Translations under genes and position numbers: made by a program
Notes under the pieces: generated by a model
The model's input: only the letters and a program-made list of their open reading frames with translations
Database searches by the model: none
Told to the model about the DNA's origin: nothing
Source: Paraburkholderia youngii
Lineage (GTDB): Bacteria; Pseudomonadota; Gammaproteobacteria; Burkholderiales; Burkholderiaceae
Assembly: GCF_013366925.1 (NCBI RefSeq)
Contig: NZ_JAALDK010000003.1
Span: 683,356-747,355, forward strand
Direction: 5' to 3'
DNA: 64,000 nt
Part shown: piece by piece, positions 35,301 to 46,794 of the stretch
Position numbering within the stretch: position 1 is the stretch's first letter
Layout of the letters: each line of letters begins with the position of its first letter

Positions 35301-38300
35301 ACGACGTGCGCAGGATATCGTGCCGGTCCACCACCCGCTGCACTGCCGCCAGATAGCGCTCCAGCTGGCCACGACCGGCAAATGCCATCTGCGAGACCAG
35401 CAGGTATGGATCGCCCTGGCTGGCCAGCAGGTGATGGAACAGGATGCCCTCCTGCAGCGGCGAGAGAGCATAGATGTCCTGGATGTTGGCCAGTCCCCCG
35501 GGCACCGTGGCCACCACCCGGTCGATCTCCGCCTGGCTCAGCCCGATGAGCGGCAGCATCCCGGGGGTGATCGCCGTACTGTGCGCGGTAATCAGGTTGG
35601 CGGGGACCGCGACCTCCTGATGGCTGCCCAGGCTGGCCGCCAGATCGGCCAGCACCGGCCGCGCGAACAGCGCGCGCACCTCTACTCCCAGCGAGCGCTG
35701 CCGCAGCCGCTCCATCAGTTGCACGGCCAGCAGCGAATGGCCGCCCAGCTCGAAGAAGTGGTCATGCCGACCGACCCGCTCCAGACCCAGCAGCTCCGCC
35801 CACAGCTGCGCCAGCACCGTCTCGAGCTCCCCGCGCGGCGCCTCGTAACCCCGCCGCGCATACGCATCGTCCTGCGGCGCAGGCAGCGCCCGCCGGTCCA
35901 GCTTGCCGTTGACCGTCAGCGGCAGCGCCCCCAGCGGCACGAACGCCGCCGGCACCATGTAGTCCGGCAGCTGCCCCGCCAGATGCGCGCGCAGCGTCGC
36001 CGCAAGCTGCGCTTCCTGCGCCTCCTGTGCGGCCACCACATAGGCCACCAGCTGCGGCTCGCCGGCCCGCTCCTCGCGCGCCACCACCACCGCCTCGCGC
36101 ACCCATGCATGTGCGCACAGGTGCGCGGCCACCTCGCCCGGCTCGATGCGAAAGCCCCGGATCTTGACCTGCTCGTCGATGCGCCCCAGAAACTCCAGAT
36201 TGCCATCCGGCAGGTACCGCGCCAGATCCCCCGTGCGATACAGCCGATCGCCCTCCACAAAGGGACTGGCGATGAACCGCTCGGCTGTCAGCTCGGGGCG
36301 GTTCAGATAGCCCCGCGCGACCCCCCGCCCCGCCAATGTAGAGCTCGCCCACCGCCCCGAACGGCACCGGCTCGCCATGACCGTCCAGCACATACACCCG
36401 CGTGTTCGCAATCGGACGGCCGATCGGAACGTGCGTCGATACAGCGCATTCGCTCGGAATTTCGTAAAAGGTGCAACCCACAACCGTTTCGGTCGGCCCG
36501 TATTCATTCACCATCCTGGCGCCAGGCTGAACCCTGCGCCACAACTCGACTGTTGAATGCGACAGCGCTTCACCACCGATAACAAGCAGGTCAACCTGGC
36601 TGGTCATCGGGCCCGCCAGCATCTGTTGTCCAAGCGCGTCCAGATGGCTCGGGGTAACGTTGACCAGCCCGCATGCCGATCTGGCCTGTACCTTTAGTCC
36701 CGCGACCTCATCGCGTTCCCGTACCAGCCGTGCATGACCACCGCAGATCAGCGGTGCAAACAGGCTGTTGATCGTCGCATCGAACGCCAGGGAAGAAGAA
36801 ACGATCGAGGATGATCGTGGCGCGTAAGCTTCACAGGCCCACGCAAGATAATTGGCCACTCCACGATGTTCAACCATGACGCCCTTGGGCGTGCCGGTGG
36901 AGCCCGACGTGTAGATCACATAGGCCAGATGGTGCGGACCCGGGCCCAGCGCGCGCGCATCCGGATCCGATGACGGCTGCCCGGCCCACGCCGGCGACTG
37001 CGCCTCCAGCCCCACCAGCCTCACCCCGGCCAGCGCCTCCTCGCCCAACGCCGCACGCCCCGCCCCATCGGCCAGCACCAGCCGCGGCGCCGCCTCCCCA
37101 CAATCTGCCGCAGCCGCGCCCCCGGATACGCCGCATCCAGCGGCACATATGCGCCCCCGCCTTCAGGATCGCCAGCAGCCCCACCACCATCGCCGCGCTG
37201 CGCTCCACGCAGATCCCCACCGGCTGATCCGGCCTGACTCCGAGTGCGATCAGATGGTGCGCCAGCCGGTTGGCCCGCGCATTGAGCTCGCCATAGCTCA
37301 GTCTCTCGTTCTCATGCACCAGCGCCACCGCCTCCGGTGCCCGCCGCACCTGCGCCTCGAACAGCTCGTGGATGCACCGCTCCGACGGATACGCCGCCTC
37401 CGTGCGGTTCAGCTCCTCCAGCAGATACCCGCGCTCCGCCGCCGGCAGGATATCGATGCGCTCCACCGGCTGTCCCGCGTCCGCAGCCATCGCCCGCAGC
37501 AGCGCCAGCGAGATAATCCCGCTGCCGCCTGACCGTCGACTCTTCGAACAGCGCCGTGGCATAGCCCAGCGTGCCCACGATCCTCCCGTCACACTCGCCT
37601 ACATTCAGCTCCAGATCGAACCGGACCTGCCCGGGCGCATTGTCCATCACCTCCTCCACGCCCAGCCCGGGAAGATCGAGCCGCCCCAGCGCGTTATCCT
37701 GCCAGGCCAGCCCCACCTGGAACAGCGGCGTGTGATCAAGCGCCCGTGGCGGCTGCACGATCTCCACCACCTGCTCGAACGGCAGGTCCTGATGCTCCTG
37801 CGCCCCCAGGGCCGTGCGCCGTGTCCGCTCCAGAAGCGTCGCCACGTCCGGCCCGCCCGACAGGTCCACCCGGAGCGCCAGCGTATTCACAAAAAAGCCG
37901 ATCAGCTCCTCGATCTCGCGTCGGCCGCGGTTGGCACTCGGCACCCCGATCACAAGGTCGTCCTGCCCCGACAGACGCGAGAGCACCGCCGCCCAGCCCG
38001 CCAGCACCGTCATGAACAGCGTCGTGCCATGCTCACGGCCCAGCCGCCTGAGTTCCCGCGTGAGCTCCGCATCGATCTCCACCGGCACCGTGGCGCCGGC
38101 AAACGACTGACGCGCCGGGCGCGGCCGGTCCGTCGGCAACGCGAGCATGGACGGCGCGCCTGACAGGGCCTCGCGCCAGTACTGCGCCTGACGCTGCAGC
38201 CGCTCCCCGGAGAGCCATTGCCGCTGCCAGGCCGCATAATCGGGATACTGGATCGCCGGCACCGGCAGGGGATTGGCCTGTCCGGCCACGAACGCCCGGT

Positions 38301-41300
38301 ACAGGCTGCCCAGTTCCCGTACCAGCACCCCCACCGACCAGCCGTCCGAGACGATGTGATGCTGCGTCAGCAGGAAGACATGCTCCTGCTCCGACAGCCG
38401 GATCAGGCGCCCGCGGACCAGCGGCCCGCGCGCCAGATCAAAGGGCATGCACGCCTCTTCGGCGCACAGCGCCACAAGCGCCGCCGCCGCATCCGGCCGC
38501 TCCCGCAGGTCGTGCTCCAGCACGGGCAGGCCCGTGCCGGGCGGCAGGATCTCAACCCGGGGGCCCTCCTCCGCATCAACGAAGACGCTGCGCAGCGCCT
38601 CGTGGCGCGCATACAGCTGATCGAGGCTGCGTCGCCACGCCGCGCGGTCCAGCCTGCCCCGCAACCGCCAGCCCAGCGCAATGTGGTAGCGGGCGCTGTC
38701 CTTGTCCAGCTGGGCCAGAAACCACAGCCGCTGCTGCGCAAACGACAGCTCAAGCGGCGCCTGGCGCGATACGGCTCCAATGGCCGGCAGCGCCTGCGCT
38801 GCCGCGCCGCTCACCGCTCCGGCCATGCCTGCGGCCAGATCGGCCAGCACCGGCCGCGCAAACAGCATCGCCAGCGACAGTTCCACACCCGCAATCTGCG
38901 ACAGCCGGCTGAGCAGCCGCACGGCCAGCAGCGAATGGCCGCCCAGCTCGAAGAAGTGGTCATGCCGACCGACCCGCTCCAGACCCAGCAGCTCCGCCCA
39001 CAGCTGCGCCAGCACCGTCTCGAGCTCCCCGCGCGGCGCCTCGTAGCCCCGCCGCGCATACGCATCGTCCTGCGGCGCAGGCAGCGCCCGCCGGTCCAGC
39101 TTGCCGTTGACCGTCAGCGGCAGCGCCCCCCAGCGGCACGAACGCCGCCGGCACCATGTAGTCCGGCAGCTGCCCCGCCAGATGCGCGCGCAGCGTCGCC
39201 GCAAGCTGCGCTTCCTGCGCCTCCTGTGCGGCCACCACATAGGCCACCAGCTGCGGCTCGCCGGCCCGCTCCTCGCGCGCCACCACCACCGCCTCGCGCA
39301 CCCATGCATGTGCGCACAGGTGCGCGGCCACCTCGCCCGGCTCGATGCGAAAGCCCCGGATCTTGACCTGCTCGTCGATGCGCCCCAGAAACTCCAGATT
39401 GCCATCCGGCAGGTACCGCGCCAGATCCCCCGTGCGATACAGCCGATCGCCCTCCACAAAGGGACTGGCGATGAACCGCTCGGCTGTCAGCTCGGGGCGG
39501 TTCAGATAGCCCCGCGCGACCCCCCGCCCCGCCAATGTAGAGCTCGCCCACCGCCCCGAACGGCACCGGCTCGCCATGACCGTCCAGCACATACACCCGC
39601 GTGTTCGCAATCGGACGGCCGATCGGAACGTGCGTCGATACAGCGCATTCGCTCGGAATTTCGTAAAAGGTGCAACCCACAACCGTTTCGGTCGGCCCGT
39701 ATTCATTCACCATCCCCGGCGCCGGGCTGAACCCTGCGCCACAACTCGACTGTTGAATGCGACAGCGCTTCACCACCGATAACAAGCAGGTCAACCGGCT
39801 GGTCATCGGGCCCGCCAGCATCTGTTGTCCAAGCGCGTCCAGATGGCTCGGGGTAACGTTGACCAGCCCGCATGCCGATCTGGCCTGTACCTTTAGTCCC
39901 GCGACCTCATCGCGTTCCCGTACCAGCCGTGCATGACCACCGCAGATCAGCGGTGCAAACAGGCTGTTGATCGTCGCATCGAACGCCAGGGAAGAAGAAA
40001 CGATCGAGGATGATCGTGGCGCGTAAGCTTCACAGGCCCACGCAAGATAATTGGCCACTCCACGATGTTCAACCATGACGCCCTTGGGCGTGCCGGTGGA
40101 GCCCGACGTGTAGATCACATAGGCCAGATGGTGCGGACCCAGGCCCAGCGCGCGCGCATCCGGATCCGATGACGGCTGCCCGGCCCACGCCGGCGACTGC
40201 GCCTCCAGCTCCACCAGCCCCACGCCAGCGAGCGCCTCCTCGCCCAGCGCCGCACGCCCCGCCCCATCGGCCAGCACCAGCCGCGGCGCCGCCTCCCCAC
40301 AATCTGCCGCAGCCGCGCCCCCGGATACGCCGCATCCAGCGGCACATATGCGCCCCCGCCTTCAGGATCGCCAGCAGCCCCACCACCATCGCCGCGCTGC
40401 GCTCCACGCAGATCCCCACCGGCTGATCCGGCCTGACTCCGAGTGCGATCAGATGGTGCGCCAGCCGGTTGGCCCGCGCATTGAGCTCGCCATAGCTCAG
40501 TCTCTCGTTCTCATGCACCAGCGCCACCGCCTCCGGTGCCCGCCGCACCTGCGCCTCGAACAGCTCATGGATGCACCGCTCCGACGGATACGCCGCCTCC
40601 GTGCGGTTCAGCTCCTCCAGCAGATACCCGCGCTCCTGCCCCGGCAGGATCTCCAGCTCCCGCACCGGCGTGTGCGGCGAGCGCTCCAGCAGCTCCGCCA
40701 GATGCTCCAGCGCATGTTGCATGTAACCGCACACCCGCTCCGCAGAAACCGGCTCGACCGCTTCCGCCGTCAGGCCCAGCGCCTGCCCGGAGTCGTCCAC
40801 CGACAGGGTCAGGGGATAGTTGGTGCGCTCCTGCGCACCCAGCCACTCCATGCCGTCCAGGACATCGTCCCCCACGACGCCCGGGAGCGCCGCCAGCGTA
40901 TTGTGGCGATAGTTCAGCAGCGCGCCAAACAGCGGCGCAGGCGCCGCAACGCCGCTGCAGCGCTGCGCCAGCGCCAGCGGGGCATGCTCGTGGGTTAGCA
41001 GCTCCGCCAGCCGCGCGTGTGTGCGACGCACACTCTCCTCGACCCCGGTTCCATCCACGTCGAGCCGCACCGGCAGCGTGTTCATGAACAGGCCCATCGC
41101 CCGGTCCGCGCCCGTGCCACCATGCATGCGCCCGAACAGCACCGTGCCGAACACCACCTGCTCGCGGCCGCTGCTGCGCGCCACCACCTGCGCCCACGCC
41201 AGATGGCACAGGCTGGCCACGCTCACCCCCAGCCGCCGCGCCTGCTGCCGCAGCCGGTCGTTAAGCGCCTGCGGCAACTGCCGCCGCGCCTCGTCCACCC

Positions 41301-44300
41301 CGCTGCCCTCGCCGCGCACCTCGCCCAGCCCGAACGGCAGCGTCGGCCCGCCAATCTCCGAGAGCATCTCCCGGAAGAACTGCTCATGCGCCTGCTCTCC
41401 CACACCCAGCCGCGCCTGCGCTATCAGGTTACGGAATGGCTGCGGCTCGGCCAGCTCGTGCCCGCGTCCTCCCAGCACGCTCCGGACCTCCGCATGCATT
41501 ACCTCTGAGGTGGTGTGATCGCCGATCAGATGATGCTGCAGCTCCAGCAGCAGCCAGCGCCCGCTGTCCGGCTCCCGGGCCGTCACACACCGTATCAGTG
41601 GCGCCCGCCCCAGATCGATGCGCTGCCCGCGCGGATCGAACCGGCGCCGCAGCTGCTCGGGAGCCGGCCCCTCCGCCTCGTCCAGTTCAACCTCCACCAC
41701 CTCCAGCCGCGCCTGGCGCCACACCACCTGCGCCGGAGCGGACAGCCCCTCCCACACAAACGACGTGCGCAGGATATCGTGCCGGTCCACCACCCGCTGC
41801 ACTGCCGCCAGATAGCGCTCCAGCTGGCCACGACCGGCAAATGCCATCTGCGAGACCAGCAGGTATGGATCGCCCTGGCTGGCCAGCAGGTGATGGAACA
41901 GGATGCCCTCCTGCAGCGGCGAGAGAGCATAGATGTCTCGGATGTTGGCCAGCCCCCGGGCACCGTGGCCACCACCCGGTCGATCTCCGCCCGGCTCAGC
42001 CCGATGAGCGGCAGCATCCCGGGGGTGATCGCCGTACTGTGCGCGGTAATCAGGTTGGCGGGGACCGCGACCTCCTGATGGCTGCCCAGGCTGGCCGCCA
42101 GATCGGCCAGCACCGGCCGCGCGAACAGCGCGCGCACCTCTACTCCCAGCGAGCGCTGCCGCAGCCGCTCCATCAGTTGCACGGCCAGCAGCGAATGGCC
42201 GCCCAGCTCGAAGAAGTGGTCATGCCGACCGACCCGCTCCAGACCCAGCAGCTCCGCCCACAGCTGCGCCAGCACCGTCTCGAGCTCCCCGCGCGGCGCC
42301 TCGTAGCCCCCGCCGCGCATACGCATCGTCCTGCGGCGCAGGCAGCGCCCGCCGGTCCAGCTTGCCGTTGACCGTCAGCGGCAGCGCCCCCAGCGGCACG
42401 AACGCCGCCGGCACCATGTAGTCCGGCAGCTGCCCCGCCAGATGCGCGCGCAGCGTCGCCGCAAGCTGCGCTTCCTGCGCCTCCTGTGCGGCCACCACAT
42501 AGGCCACCAGCTGCGGCTCGCCGGCCCGCTCCTCGCGCGCCACCACCACCGCCTCGCGCACCCATGCATGTGCGCACAGGTGCGCGGCCACCTCGCCCGG
42601 CTCGATGCGAAAGCCCCGGATCTTGACCTGCTCGTCGATGCGCCCCAGAAACTCCAGATTGCCATCCGGCAGGTACCGCGCCAGATCCCCCGTGCGATAC
42701 AGCCGATCGCCCTCCACAAAGGGACTGGCGATGAACCGCTCGGCTGTCAGCTCGGGGCGGTTCAGATAGCCCCGCGCGACCCCCCGCCCCGCCAATGTAG
42801 AGCTCACCCACCGCCCCGAACGGCACCGGCTCGCCATGACCGTCCAGCACGTACACCCGCGTGTTCGCAATCGGACGGCCGATCGGGATAGAGGCGGATC
42901 CATCGATAACTTTGGATATTTCGAATGTGACGCTTCCAACTGTCGCTTCTGTAGGACCGAAGTGATTGATCAGACGCACATGCGGGAAACGCTTTCGCCA
43001 AAACTGAATATCCGCAGGTACTAACGGTTCCCCACCAACCATCAGTGCCTTAGTCGGAGCCGGACCTTCGTAACACTCCAGTTGCCTGTTTAACAGGCTC
43101 AGGTGCGAAGGCGTCAGCTTGATCAAATCGTAGACCCGACCATCGTTAGCAGCAGAAAGTAAATCAATTTCAAAAGCAGGTTTGGGAAGATACAGCGCTG
43201 CACCTGCCAACAGGGGCCCGAATAAGGTTGTAACGATGCCGTCAAAGCTCAACGAATGTAATATCGGCGAACCATTCAACGCTTCTTCGTAATAACTGCG
43301 ATGTGACCATTGCAAATAATTCAACAGGTTTCTGTGCTCGACCATCACGCCCTTGGGCGTGCCGGTGGAGCCCGACGTGTAGATCACATAGGCCAGATGG
43401 TGCGGACCCAGGCCCAGCGCGCGCGCATCCGGATCCGATGACGGCTGCCCGGCCCACGCCGGTGACCCCGCCTCCAGCTCCACCAGCCCCACGCCAGCGA
43501 GCGCCTCCTCGCCCAGCGCCGCACGCCCCGCCCCATCGGCCAGCACCAGCCGCGGCGCCGCCTCCCCCACAATCTGCCGCAGCCGCGCCCCCGGATACGC
43601 CGCATCCAGCGGCACATATGCGCCCCCCGCCTTCAGGATCGCCAGCAGCCCCACCACCATCGCCGCGCTGCGCTCCACGCAGATCCCCACCGGCTGATCC
43701 GGCCTGACTCCGAGTGCGATCAGATGGTGCGCCAGCCGGTTGGCCCGCGCGTTGAGCTCGCCATAGCTCAGTCTCTCGCTCTCATGCACCAGCGCCACCG
43801 CCTCCGGTGCCCGCCGCACCTGCGCCTCGAACAGCTCATGGATGCACCGCTCCGACGGATACGCCGCCTCCGTGCGGTTCAGCTCCTCCAGCAGATACCC
43901 GCGCTCCGCCGCCGGCAGGATGTCGATGCGGCCCACCGGCTGCCGGGGCTCGGCCATCACAGCACCCAACAATTGTTCCAAATGCTGTGTAATACGTTCG
44001 ACATTCTCCGGTGCCAAGCGGCTTCTGTCGAAGTGCCATCGAAAGCTACCGTCCAAAGAGCACACTTCAAGCGTCAGCACGTTGCCCGAGCGAGGTATTC
44101 CAGAATTCGGCGCTGATCCCAGCTCATGCGAAGAAGCACCTTCCCTTATCGTGATACCAATCGGCCACGGGCACCGCGATCGAAGTGCCTCTATGTTCTT
44201 TAACGCCGGGTAGCGTGCAACGAGATCCCCAGCAAAACTTTTGTGTGCTCGAAGCAGAGCGAATTCGGTCTCAACTGTCCTACGCACCTCTGCAAAAGCA

Positions 44301-45643
44301 TCATCGAGATCAACTACAATTTTCATCGGCACGACTGCGGCAATATGCAACCCTGTTGCTTCCGATGCAACTCCCGATACGCTGAGCGTAGGACTCCATC
44401 CCAACTGAAGCTCAGATTCACCTGAGATGCGGGCAAGATAGATTAGCCAGCCGACCGCTATGTGTACCATGCGCTCGATCGGCGCCAATTCAGCCAAAAC
44501 GCTAAAAGCATTCTCCGAACTGGACTGCCATTTCGTCATGGCCAAAGCCGACGACGAAAAAAAGGGAAGCTGCAACGATCTGAACCCGGCAAGCCGCTGG
44601 CGCCAAAATGACTCTTGCACGGCTAACATTTCGAGCTCGGAAGTAATGCTCGACGCCTGTTCTACACCGAATATGTGAAGACGGTCTCCTATATCCAGAC
44701 CGTGATGCTTCGCGAGCGCCGACGCGTCAATAGATTGACCGTCCGGACCAGAAAACCAAACATCGACATCTTGCGTAGCTGTCGCGACACGCCAATGCCA
44801 ACGGTGGATCCCCAGCAAGGAACCCGGAAGCTCATCCGAGCATCGATCCAGAACCTTTACGCGTTTGACTGCCACAAGATCATCGACCAAGATAACCTTT
44901 GGCATTCCCAACGGATTTGGATAATTTGTTCCGAAATCCAAGGCCCGCACCATTGCAGACAAATCTTCCGCAGATCGATCCCAACGTAAACAGCCCCCAA
45001 CATCGGGCCTTCGATATCTCGGAAAGTAGCTCCTGTCCAGCAGCCTTTGCGGACGTATATCGAGGGCCGCGTCGGTCAATCCAATTAGCAACTCACGGAA
45101 CCCCTCGATAGCAGCCTCATAACATCTAATGTTTAGGGTGAATGCAGTGTCGGTCGGCGTTATTAAAACCTGACGCCGAACGACCACATCACCAGTATCG
45201 ACGCCTTGATCCATACAATGCCAGGTAATTGCATATTCGCTTTCACCAGCAAGCAACGCCCAAGAAGTGGCATGAGTTCCCGCATATTGAGGGAGGGGTC
45301 CATCATGATAATTGAAAGCGCCTTGACGTGCCTGCCTAAGCACACCCACTGGCAATATGAACGGATTGGCGACAGAAAATATATATTCAACGGGCTCAAT
45401 ATCTATAAATGTCGAGAGCTCGTCGACGCTGCTACAACATAGGATATTGGCACCGGTGGCCCACTCGGAAAACCGGGAGTCCGCACAAAGCACCGCGCGG
45501 ATCACGTGCCCCATTTCTTGGGCTAGCTGAGCACACCTAATGGCTAGCGTACCGCTACCGACAATAACGCTAGACACCTTTGATAAGGCTAACCGATTAT
45601 TCGCCCCATGATCCGGGCGCGCCAAGGGAATACGATTTAACAT
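29087..45643 (-). CDS. NRPS protein A: formyltransferase start, modules 1-5 (frame breaks present)
   Basis: About 5,520 residues if repaired. ATG at 45643 with a GGGAG ribosome site 6 bases upstream. Order: formyltransferase, C-terminal half of a condensation domain, A-T; dual C/E-A-T; LCL C-A-T; dual C/E-A-T; LCL C-A-T; short tail ([19 protein letters not shown]) that probably docks to protein B. The stop at 29087 overlaps the next start (ATGA). Frame breaks near 42,785, 42,307, 41,940-41,955, 40,345, 40,300, 39,785, 39,715, 39,525, 39,127, 37,509, 37,150, 37,095, 36,325, 33,895, 33,205, 33,110 and 31,067. Most are single C gains or losses relative to sister modules; 31,067 and 37,509 share an extra g. 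Confidence 0.9.
32381..35640 (-). other. NRPS module 4: dual C/E - A(Ala-like) - T
   Basis: Dual C/E domain (HHLIGDH near 35,057), so residue 3 should be epimerised. A pocket D-L-Y-N-N-A-L-T-Y-K, alanine-like from memory of similar codes and the same as module 6. T motif near 32,490. Two opposite single-base differences near 33,110 and 33,205 affect the frame. Confidence 0.8.
35641..38800 (-). other. NRPS module 3: C(LCL) - A(X) - T
   Basis: LCL condensation domain (HHIVSDGWS near 38,338). A core identical in pocket to modules 2 and 8 (D-A-N-N-V-G-E-V-G-K, unassigned). T motif near 35,735. D-X is predicted because module 4 starts with a dual C/E domain. Confidence 0.8.
38801..42080 (-). other. 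NRPS module 2: dual C/E - A(X) - T
   Basis: Dual C/E domain (HHLIGDH near 41,513) that would epimerise the formylated first residue. A core as in modules 3 and 8 (pocket D-A-N-N-V-G-E-V-G-K). T motif near 38,932. This copy has the most frame differences, including 39,127, 39,525, 39,715, 39,785, 40,300, 40,345 and the 41,940-41,955 stretch. Confidence 0.8.
42081..45643 (-). other. NRPS module 1: formyltransferase - partial C - A(Asp/Asn-like) - T
   Basis: Residues about 20-330 resemble methionyl-tRNA formyltransferase, with the catalytic triad visible as N111 and H113 in [13 protein letters not shown] and D149 in QGVDTGD. Residues about 345-565 are the C-terminal lobe of a condensation domain; the HHxxxDG lobe is absent, so it cannot condense. 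The A-domain pocket D-G-T-K-M-G-H-V-G-K is close to known Asp/Asn codes (D-L-T-K-x-G-H/E-x-G-K). T motif near 42,190. The layout predicts an N-formylated first residue. Confidence 0.82.
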
Positions 45644-46249
45644 CTTAATCTCCCAGCCAAGACCGAAGTCATTTGGCCAAGCGTGCCGCCGTTATGACGA
45701 CATCGCCACGGAAAGCATCGAAGGCAATGCTGCCGCTGAATGTGGGTTCGTGAACACGCGCTCGCTATTTGACACAGCCGGCGCGTTGACGAGTTCCCAG
45801 CGACTCACGAACAAAGGTCCGGTGCTGCTGATGTCGCGATTTCTCTCGTACACGCCAGAATGGCAAGCGTTCGCATCCGCATCAAGTTGACGCCTATCTG
45901 CGAGAAGAAGCTGAGCGCACCGCTTCATCACGATTCCCGCCCGCAGATGTATCTCTGCCCCTTTGCTCCAGCCAAACCACCGCTCATGCATTTGCGCCGA
46001 TCAGCGACGTAGCCAAGGCAACGCAACTACTTTTGCAAACCCGAATAAAGTACCCGACCTTCTGGAATTCGCCCGCCAACGCACGAATGCGCCCCTATCA
46101 GTGAAAACCTTGTGCACGCACAAGCAAATCAGACACTGCGGCCGGTACGGAATGGGTACCATCATGCCACCGATCGTGCACCGCATTGACATCAAATGTT
46201 TTTTCGATGTCCTAGCGATTTTCTAATATCGCCCAGTTTCTGAGACTTT
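45644..46249. other. Intergenic stretch upstream of the NRPS operon
   Basis: No complete gene. On the plus strand about 45,650-45,890 is open for some 75 codons with a coding-like tail (NTRSLFDTAGALTSSQRLTN, VLLMSRFLSYTPEW) but no recognised family and no clear start. The NRPS promoter should lie here, on the minus strand just above 45,643; I cannot place its boxes reliably. Confidence 0.35.
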
Positions 46250-46430
46250 GAGCGGCACCGAATTTGGCGGAAGCTCCAGAGCGTGGGGAGTTATTCATCC
46301 GGTAGTGCCCGACCCAGAAGCATGAATCGAACGACTTCTGCGGGCGGATCCGAGAAGGAGTACGAATACGAGGCGGCGCTGGTTGAGGTCGGCCGATTAT
46401 CTAGTGCACCGAGCCCAAGACGCATGGTCG
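46250..46430. repeat. IS-end-like repeat, copy 1
   Basis: This stretch matches 53,755-53,940 over its whole length in the same orientation, with many substitutions. Shared landmarks are gcgggcggatc, gagaaggarta and tctrgtgcac-gagccc. The edge (gcggcaccgaatttgg) resembles the gcggttca-type ends of some Burkholderia insertion sequences. Probably the decayed end of a mobile element. Confidence 0.5.
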
Positions 46431-46794
46431 CGGGTATGAAGTCGCGCGATCGTTACCACCTCGCGAGGGTACGCCCGTTCTGCAGGGAGGCGCCATCTGC
46501 AGTCGTTGTGGTCGCTTTTCCGACTCCGTTACGCTACGCGGAAGACAGGAAGCCTAGTATGTCTGCGATCAAGCACAAGACGCTCTTGGCGAACCTTGCT
46601 GCCAGTCAATTGACGGAGCGCCGATCGGGTGCGCATATTGCAGTCTTAAAGAGTTTATCAAGCAATCGAACGCTGAGATGGGGTGGCCAGCTAGCTAAGA
46701 TCGGCCAGCCGTGCATACGGTCACGCAGTCACGGGCTGCATCACGTCTGTAGGCGGCGCTGTCCCTGATTGGACAGCAGCGGCAGAAATGGGCG

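Noticed and set aside
12736..45442. Many long plus-strand open frames (up to about 525 codons) across the NRPS region
   Set aside because: They are rich in Arg, Pro and His, lack domains, and mirror the minus-strand NRPS codons. They arise from high GC at third positions and repeat in every module.
12029..45643. Regularly spaced near-identical repeats as a CRISPR or satellite array
   Set aside because: The period is about 3.2 kb and each unit encodes a C-A-T module; there are no short repeats with spacers.
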